A DNA stretch of 64,000 bases from Clostridia bacterium. GTDB taxonomy: Bacteria; Bacillota; Clostridia; Christensenellales; CAG-314. The DNA lies in the NCBI GenBank assembly GCA_028703495.1, contig JAQVMT010000009.1, positions 1 through 64,000 of the forward strand. The letters run 5' to 3'. Shown one piece after another: positions 58,037-64,000 of this stretch. Below the pieces are notes generated by a model. That model was given only the letters and a program-made list of their open reading frames with translations, had not been told where the DNA came from and did not search any database. How positions within the stretch are numbered: position 1 is the stretch's first letter; the number at the start of each line of letters is the position of its first letter. The position numbers were made by a program, and so were the translations under genes.

Positions 58037-59869
58037 ATGAGCGCGAAAAAGAATGAAAAAAGGCCTGCTTTTAGAGAGGACATCGTTCAGGAATTGAAGA
58101 ACGATTTTGCCAAAAGGCAGAAGCAAAGGAGAGGGTACGAGCTTCAGTGGTTACTCAATATGAATTTTCTCAACGGCAATCAGTACTGCGACGTCTTTCG
58201 CGACGGAATAGTCGATTTGGACAAGGCGTTTTACTGGCAGCAAAGAGAGGTTTACAACCATATCGCACCTATCGTGGAAACACGTTTGGCAAAGCTTCAA
58301 AGAGTCAAGCCTCGGCTGGTCATTCGTCCCTTCGACGACAGCAAACGGAGCGTTTATTCGGCGAACGCGTCCGAAGGAGTGCTTCAAAGCTATTTCGAGA
58401 AACTCAATATGGACAGCCAAATCGCCGATGCCAATGCTTGGTGCGAAACCGCCGGCACGGTGTTTTATAAAATCGTGTGGTCGCCGAGTAAGGGAAGATA
58501 TCTGGGCGACAAGGACGATAAGCCTGTATTTGAGGGCGAACCTGCAATCAGCGTTTGTCCGCCCTTCGAGCTTTACCCCGATTCCGATGCTACCGAAAAG
58601 GTTGAGGACTGCAGAAGCATCATTCACGCAAGAGCTATGGCAACGGCGGAAATATTCAACAAGTTCGGAGTCAACGTCGAAAGAGAGGAAATTACCGACT
58701 TTTACAACGGTTCGCCCTTCAATAACGGCAGGGCAGTTGAGGACGATACGCCTTACGCTATGGTTTTGGAGAAATTCCAAAAGCCCTCGGAGGACTGCCC
58801 GAACGGTTTGCACGTTATTGTAGCAGGCGACAAGCTTGTGCATTATTCGGAGCTGCCATACATAAACGGCGATGAGCAAACCCGCGGTTATCCCTTTGTC
58901 AAACAGGAAGCCGTCAAGGTTTCGGGCTGTTTTTGGGGCAAAAGCATTATCGAAAGGCTTATTCCTTTGCAGAGGGCGTATAACGCGCTCAAAAACCGCA
59001 AGTATGAGTACCTCAACCGTTTGAGCATAGGCGTGCTTGCGGTCGAGGACGGCTCTGTAGACGTGGATAGCTTGGAGCAGGAAGGATTGCAACCGGGTAA
59101 GATTTTGACCTATAGACAGGGCTGCACTCCACCCGGCTATATGAGCAACGCCATTCTCCCGATGCCGTTTTTCGATGAGGAGGAAAGACTCAAGTCGGAG
59201 TTTGTTACCATCTCTGGCGTAAGCGATGTTATGAGAAGCGGTACTATTCCCAAGGTAACAAGCGGTTCTGCGATCAGCTTGCTTATAGAGCAGGATGACT
59301 ATAGAATGGCTTCCACCTTCGAACAGGCAAGAAACGCCATTGTCGCCGTGGCTAAGCAGCTGCTGCGCGTTGTCAAGCAGTTTGCCTGCGTTCCGCGCAA
59401 TTACAGGGTGGTTCGAAACGGCAACAGTGTGGTCTTTAGCCTTGCGGGTAAGGATATCGAGTCTGACGATGTGGTGTTCGAAACCGACAACGACCTCAAT
59501 TCCTCGCTTGCTTCGCGCAGAGAGCTGATCATGAAGATGTACGCATTGGGAATGTTCAATAACTCCGAAGGAAGAATCGATGAGAGTTGTCGGAACAAAC
59601 TTCTCGAGCTTATGGGCTTGAGCGGCTTTACCGATAACGAAAAGGCGAGCAACGGCTCCGCCAAAAACGGTATCGAGGGCAACGCCTTCGCGCAAGAAAG
59701 AAAAGGCGACGCAAAGGGCGCGAGCAACCTAAACACCGACGATGGAATCGAACGGAAAACCGCTTCCGCAGACGCGAATGCGGCATCCGACGAGAATAAA
59801 AAGCAACAAGCATCTATTTATGGCAAGGATCCAAAAGATCCGAAAGCAATCAAAAGGAGGTCTTTATGA
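58037..59869 (+). CDS. Phage portal protein
   Basis: QWLLNMNFLNGNQYCDVF, YNHIAPIVETRLAKLQRVKPRLVIRP, SANASEGVLQSYFEKLNMDSQIADANAWCETAGTVFYKIVW; AAGGAGG RBS before ATG 58037. Confidence 0.85.
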   Translation: MSAKKNEKRPAFREDIVQELKNDFAKRQKQRRGYELQWLLNMNFLNGNQYCDVFRDGIVDLDKAFYWQQREVYNHIAPIVETRLAKLQRVKPRLVIRPFDDSKRSVYSANASEGVLQSYFEKLNMDSQIADANAWCETAGTVFYKIVWSPSKGRYLGDKDDKPVFEGEPAISVCPPFELYPDSDATEKVEDCRSIIHARAMATAEIFNKFGVNVEREEITDFYNGSPFNNGRAVEDDTPYAMVLEKFQKPSEDCPNGLHVIVAGDKLVHYSELPYINGDEQTRGYPFVKQEAVKVSGCFWGKSIIERLIPLQRAYNALKNRKYEYLNRLSIGVLAVEDGSVDVDSLEQEGLQPGKILTYRQGCTPPGYMSNAILPMPFFDEEERLKSEFVTISGVSDVMRSGTIPKVTSGSAISLLIEQDDYRMASTFEQARNAIVAVAKQLLRVVKQFACVPRNYRVVRNGNSVVFSLAGKDIESDDVVFETDNDLNSSLASRRELIMKMYALGMFNNSEGRIDESCRNKLLELMGLSGFTDNEKASNGSAKNGIEGNAFAQERKGDAKGASNLNTDDGIERKTASADANAASDENKKQQASIYGKDPKDPKAIKRRSL

Positions 59870-60450
59870 AGAATAACACCTTTGCAGACAATATTCAGCT
59901 TCTTAACGCTTATAACAGCTTGAGAAGCGAATACACAAGAAAATGTCAACTCATCGGGGAATTGGAAAAAAAGCTTAGCGAGCTTGTTCCCGACTTTGCG
60001 ACCGATCAAACGTCAGCCAAACAAAGCGATATGGCAAATAACGCTCTTGGCGCGCGCGAAACGAACGCAGTCGCGAAAACAAGCCTCGAGACTTCTCCGA
60101 GCCTACCCGAAAACGCGTACATAAAGGCGGACTCCGCTTCGGAACAATCCGCCGACGGGAACTTAGCGCAGATTGAGCAACAAACGGAAGAAACGAACGA
60201 TTACACCGAGGACAAGAGTATCGCGCTGATAAAGGCTGCGGTAGCCGATGCCAAAAACGGAGCGGCGGTAATGGAGCTTGTCAACGGCGTTTTGCGCGCC
60301 TACGTTGAGGAAATTGCGAGTAAGAACCCTCCGCGTACCATATCGGGTACAGCCGCTGGCTTCGCCCTTACGCCCAAAAGCAAGCCCAAGTCGCTTAGCG
60401 AGTTGAGCGACGTTGCCGAGGAGTACTTCAAAGCCCTAAGCCGTCGTTAA
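59866..60450 (+). CDS. Probable scaffold/assembly protein
   Basis: Overlaps the portal stop (ATGA); coiled N terminus, low-complexity middle; position between portal and capsid. Confidence 0.45.
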   Translation: MKNNTFADNIQLLNAYNSLRSEYTRKCQLIGELEKKLSELVPDFATDQTSAKQSDMANNALGARETNAVAKTSLETSPSLPENAYIKADSASEQSADGNLAQIEQQTEETNDYTEDKSIALIKAAVADAKNGAAVMELVNGVLRAYVEEIASKNPPRTISGTAAGFALTPKSKPKSLSELSDVAEEYFKALSRR

Positions 60451-60575
60451 GTCTAAGCCGAACCACATTGGAAAAAACGACGTTTGGACGAAGCGTATTG
60501 AAGGCAATACTTGTTAAGCCTAAGCCGAACAACATAACGACGTTTAGACGAGGTTATCAAAGGCAAACCACGGAT
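60448..60575 (+). repeat. Imperfect tandem duplication after the scaffold-like gene
   Basis: TAAGTCTAAGCCGAACCACAT...AACGACGTTTGGACGA...AAGGCAA then TAAGCCTAAGCCGAACAACATAACGACGTTTAGACGA...AAGGCAA; CTAAGCCG also ends the gene. Confidence 0.75.
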
Positions 60576-60643
60576 TGTAAAAGCAATGCCGATAAGTCCT
60601 TCGATGCATTGTCGAACGTACAAAGTAAAAGGAGTAAAGAATT

Positions 60644-61798
60644 ATGGTAACTTTATCAACCGCCGATAAGGCGTTAAAAGATCTGTATCTGGAGGTCGTT
60701 TCCGACCAACTCAATTCGGGGATCAATCCCTTCTATAAAAAAATACTCAAAACCACGCGCGACGTGTACGGCAATTCCATCAAAAAGCTTGTTCCTTACG
60801 GCTTGAACGGCGGTATCGGTGCAGGAACCGAAAGCGGTAACCTACCCGCCGCGTCCGGAAACAAGTACGCGCAATTCCAGCTCACACTCAAAAACCTCTA
60901 TGGTCAAATCGAGATTTCGGATAAGGCTATCAGAGCTTCCGAGCATTCGGAGGGCGCGTTCGTAAACCTTCTCAACGCAGAAATGGAGGGACTTATCAAG
61001 GCAAGCCGACTCAACTTCGCAAGAATGCTGTTCGGCGACGGAAGCGGAAAGCTTGCAGACGTTTCCTCTGTATCCAACAGCGTAGTAACGGTTTCGAGTA
61101 CGCGCAACTTCGACGTGGGTATGGTCGTGGACTTCTACGACGGCGACACCTTGACTATCGGCGGCTTGACTATTATCGGCATCGATAAGACCAACTCCAC
61201 AATCACCATGAGCGCAACGCCCACAGGCGTAACTTCGGATGACGATGTTTTCGTTCAGGGCTCGAAGGGCTTGGAAATTACCGGCTTGGGTGCGATTTTT
61301 GCAACAGGCGGCACTCTCTACGGGTTGAGCAAAACCGATAACGCTTGGTTGAAGCCCCTGAGTTATATAGCTGCCAACAGTACCCTTACAGAAGCTGCGG
61401 TATTAAAGGCTCTCGATGATATGGACGAGGCGGCGGGCAGTCAAGCCGACATAATTATCACTACCCATGCCGTGCGGAGAGCATTGGTTAAGCTGTTGAT
61501 GACCTCCAGCCGTCAGGTAAATACGGTGGAGCTTGAGGGCGGCTATACCTCGGTCAGCTACAACGGAATTCCCGTAATCGCCGACAGATTCTGCCCCGAC
61601 GGATATATGTATCTGCTTAACACCAACGACTTTAATCTGCACCAGCTTTGCGATTGGAGATGGTTGGAGGGCGAAAACGGTCGCGTAATCAAGCAAACTA
61701 CGGGCAAAGCCGTGTATACCGCGACCTTGGTTAAGTACGCCGACCTCATTTGCAACAAGCCCTGCGGACAGGCAGTCATCACGGGCATAACTCAATAA
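60644..61798 (+). CDS. Phage major capsid protein
   Basis: NPFYKKILKTTRDVYGNSIKKLVPYGLNGGIGAGTESGNLPAASGNKYAQFQLTLKNLYGQIEISDKAIRAS; typical position after portal/scaffold; AAAGGAG RBS. Confidence 0.8.
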   Translation: MVTLSTADKALKDLYLEVVSDQLNSGINPFYKKILKTTRDVYGNSIKKLVPYGLNGGIGAGTESGNLPAASGNKYAQFQLTLKNLYGQIEISDKAIRASEHSEGAFVNLLNAEMEGLIKASRLNFARMLFGDGSGKLADVSSVSNSVVTVSSTRNFDVGMVVDFYDGDTLTIGGLTIIGIDKTNSTITMSATPTGVTSDDDVFVQGSKGLEITGLGAIFATGGTLYGLSKTDNAWLKPLSYIAANSTLTEAAVLKALDDMDEAAGSQADIIITTHAVRRALVKLLMTSSRQVNTVELEGGYTSVSYNGIPVIADRFCPDGYMYLLNTNDFNLHQLCDWRWLEGENGRVIKQTTGKAVYTATLVKYADLICNKPCGQAVITGITQ

Positions 61799-61839
61799 GC
61801 CTGCGGACAGGCAGTTATCACGGGCATAACTCAATAAGC
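61762..61839 (+). repeat. 39-bp tandem duplication of the capsid gene 3' end including the stop codon
   Basis: CTGCGGACAGGCAGT(C/T)ATCACGGGCATAACTCAATAAGC at 61762 and 61801. Confidence 0.95.
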
Positions 61840-62162
61840 CATATGCCGCTACGCTATGCCTACCGTTTTATTGCGGTTTATTGTGGGATATAATCGCTGC
61901 CGTAAACCGACCACGGTAAGTCCTTTTGCCGCTAGTCTTGTGTTGCGGTCGAGCGAGTAGTTTGTAAAAGAATTATTAGTAAAAGACTGCGCAAACGTAT
62001 TCATATAATTTTCTCATTTCCTTTTGCGGAAGGGGCTTGTCCCTTTCCGCCTTTGGAGGACGAAGTGAAGTGCGATTTAAGATCGACATTGCTGCGTTTG
62101 TATTTGCATTATTAAAACTGCATGTGCAGTTACGGAATGCTTATTACGGCTTGGAAACACAG

Positions 62163-62240
62163 TCCGACAACAAAGCAATTAGATCGGGTTGGAAATACCA
62201 TCCGACAACAAAGCAATTAGATCGGGTTGGAAGCGTAGTC
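62163..62240 (+). repeat. 38-bp tandem repeat upstream of the connector-like gene
   Basis: TCCGACAACAAAGCAATTAGATCGGGTTGGAA at 62163 and 62201; degraded third unit follows. Confidence 0.9.
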
Positions 62241-62300
62241 TGCAATACAGCAACAAGGTAGGGCGTTTAGCTTATAATTTGCCGAAACGAGGTGTTAAAC

Positions 62301-62876
62301 ATGATACTTAAAGATGTAATAGAGCTTAGTGCGGTCTTTTGCAACCGAACCAAGCTGATGGAAACGGGAGTCTTCTTGCAGACCTCCAGTAACGCGTTGG
62401 TTGCCGATGTATTGAATTCGGATGCCGACCTTGGTAGACTAATAGAGTGCGCAAATATCATTTTGCGAGAAATGGCAAGCGATTATCTTCCTCTGGAGGT
62501 GAGTGAGGAGGTGTCCGCAACAAATGGCGTGATCTACTTCTCCGCTCTATCCAAAAACATTTATGAGCCTTTGAAGCTCGAAAAGAACGGCATCGGCGCA
62601 CCATATAAGGTGTACGGCGATTGCATTAAGGCGCAAAGCGGCGATTATACCTTGAGCTACCTCTATTTGCCGTCCAACAAAAGCCTTTTCGATACGGTCG
62701 ATTGCAGCGTCAAGGCATCGGATCGCCTGATCGCGTACGGCACGGCTGCGGAGTATTTTACGCAGAACGGTCTTTACGAGGAAGCCAAGCTGTTCGATAA
62801 GCGTTACAAGGAAGGCTTGCTTAATTGCTCCCGCTACCGCAGATCGCAAAGATTGCCGCAAATGCGATGGATATAG
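62301..62876 (+). CDS. Probable phage head-tail connector/head completion protein
   Basis: ATG 62301 after GAGGTG; DADLGRLIECANIILREMASDYLPL and C-terminal AAEYFTQNGLYEEAKLFDKRYKEGL resemble connector-type proteins; position after MCP. Confidence 0.5.
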   Translation: MILKDVIELSAVFCNRTKLMETGVFLQTSSNALVADVLNSDADLGRLIECANIILREMASDYLPLEVSEEVSATNGVIYFSALSKNIYEPLKLEKNGIGAPYKVYGDCIKAQSGDYTLSYLYLPSNKSLFDTVDCSVKASDRLIAYGTAAEYFTQNGLYEEAKLFDKRYKEGLLNCSRYRRSQRLPQMRWI

Positions 62877-63163
62877 GTTTATGTAAAGTCCATAGCACAC
62901 GGGCGGAACGCATCGACTTTTTGCCGCAATTAATTTTTCGGGTAAGAATTTTGCGCTTGTCGTAACGGATTAATCCGGTAAAGAATATTGTGCTTGTCGT
63001 AACGGCTTTTGTGCGTTTTGATTATCGCCTTTGCCCTAACGGTTTTGCAGAGAAGAACTGTCCTTGATGCTACCGTGGCAAAAGCGTGCAATTTAAGACG
63101 ATTTTCGAATTCGCGCCGTGAGTGGGTTTTATTGCCGAGGATTATATACTATAAGGAGGGCGT

Positions 63164-64000
63164 ATGCCGATTTTTACGAATAAATACAATGTCAAACAAT
63201 TTGAAAAAAGGTGGCTGACCGACTATTCGGGAGGTGTGCGTGCCGCGGTGACCGAGTTGCCTACGCCCGACTATCGTTTTATGCGGAATTTCTTTGTGGA
63301 TGACGGGAAGCTTGTCGATGCCGTGGGACTTACCGCGGCAGAGTTTTCCTACACCTCGGGCGGAGTCGAATCGACCTGTTCGCTCGTGGCGGCGGGAAAT
63401 ATCGATCGGCTTTTCTTCCACTCCTCCGAAGATAAGGAATTTCTTTTCGCGCTGTCGTCGGGACAGCTCTACTGTGCGGATTTGAGTGTGCCGCAAAACG
63501 GCTTTCAAGCGGTCGTCGGAGCTGTGTTTGGCGGCGATGTGCGCTATGCCGATTTGATTTCCGACGGAGTGGACTATGCCGCGTTTTACTCGGAGGAGGA
63601 CGACCTCTTCCTTTTTCACGACCTTAACACCCAGACCTTTTCGGTGGTAACCCCCGAAAGGTATTCTGCTTTGCTATCCAAAGAGGGTATGCTTTACGCC
63701 GCGGCAGGGCATATGCTCTACTATTCATCGCAGACGGATATTGCAAATTGGGGACAAACTCTACCATATTCGGTCAGATTGAATGAGTATGGCAAGATAA
63801 TCAGGCTTGCTTCCTGCGCGGACGGAGTTTTGGTGTTTTGCGTGAACGGAATATATAAAGTTCGCGCCAGAAGCGGTTACGCTCTTTCGGTTACCAAGCT
63901 TTTCTCCTCGACTGCGACTATCTTCGCCGACAGTATCAAAGAGGTTAACGACAGGGTCTATTTCGCAAACAAAATCTCCTGCTTCTACATTGAAAACGGA
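63164..64000 (+). CDS. Phage tail/DNA-stabilisation-like protein, truncated by window end
   Basis: ATG 63164 with AAGGAGG RBS; frame open to 64000 (MPIFTNKYNVKQFEKRWLTDYSGGVRAAVTELPTPDYRFMRNFFVDDGK...). Propeller-like repeats (FALSSGQLYCADLS, GMLYAAAGHMLYYSS, DRVYFANKISCFYIENG). Absent from the supplied ORF track. Confidence 0.65.
   Translation, partial: MPIFTNKYNVKQFEKRWLTDYSGGVRAAVTELPTPDYRFMRNFFVDDGKLVDAVGLTAAEFSYTSGGVESTCSLVAAGNIDRLFFHSSEDKEFLFALSSGQLYCADLSVPQNGFQAVVGAVFGGDVRYADLISDGVDYAAFYSEEDDLFLFHDLNTQTFSVVTPERYSALLSKEGMLYAAAGHMLYYSSQTDIANWGQTLPYSVRLNEYGKIIRLASCADGVLVFCVNGIYKVRARSGYALSVTKLFSSTATIFADSIKEVNDRVYFANKISCFYIENG

Noticed and set aside
58151-59695. 514-aa minus-strand ORF
   Set aside because: Fully antisense to the convincing portal gene; Cys/Val/His-rich low-plausibility translation, no RBS; a codon-bias shadow ORF.

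Overview
This 64-kb window looks like the chromosome of an uncultured low-GC Firmicute (Clostridia-like; inferred from gene content, not tested). Its backbone is ordinary housekeeping: hpt, tilS, a WalJ/YycJ-type MBL hydrolase, rlmH, a type I signal peptidase, queH, dnaA, gcvT-H-PA-PB, an AgrC/AgrA-like two-component pair, a YitT protein and pyruvate:ferredoxin oxidoreductase. Interspersed are very large secreted or surface proteins: a truncated Tyr-rich modular protein, a 2293-aa subtilase with a BspA-type LRR region, an InlB-repeat/GLUG lipoprotein with an internal duplication, and a beta-propeller lipoprotein. The right end (about 53.8-64 kb) carries a phage head-morphogenesis cassette: regulator-like gene, TerL, small ORF, portal, scaffold-like, major capsid, connector-like and a truncated tail/stabilisation-like gene. 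The most unusual signal is at the repeat level. Several intergenic regions contain short tandem repeats that copy the adjacent gene's own terminus: hpt 3' end, capsid 3' end, small phage ORF 3' end, and the Lgt-like gene's RBS/start. A dispersed GGGCGAACACANGGGTTCGCCCCTACA palindrome occurs between host genes and also inside the phage cassette. Three housekeeping genes (tilS, the MBL gene, rlmH) have good -35/-10 elements placed so that transcription would begin at or next to the start codon. I saw no tRNA, rRNA, integrase, cas genes or convincing CRISPR array. All family calls are by eye from the translated sequence; no searches were run.
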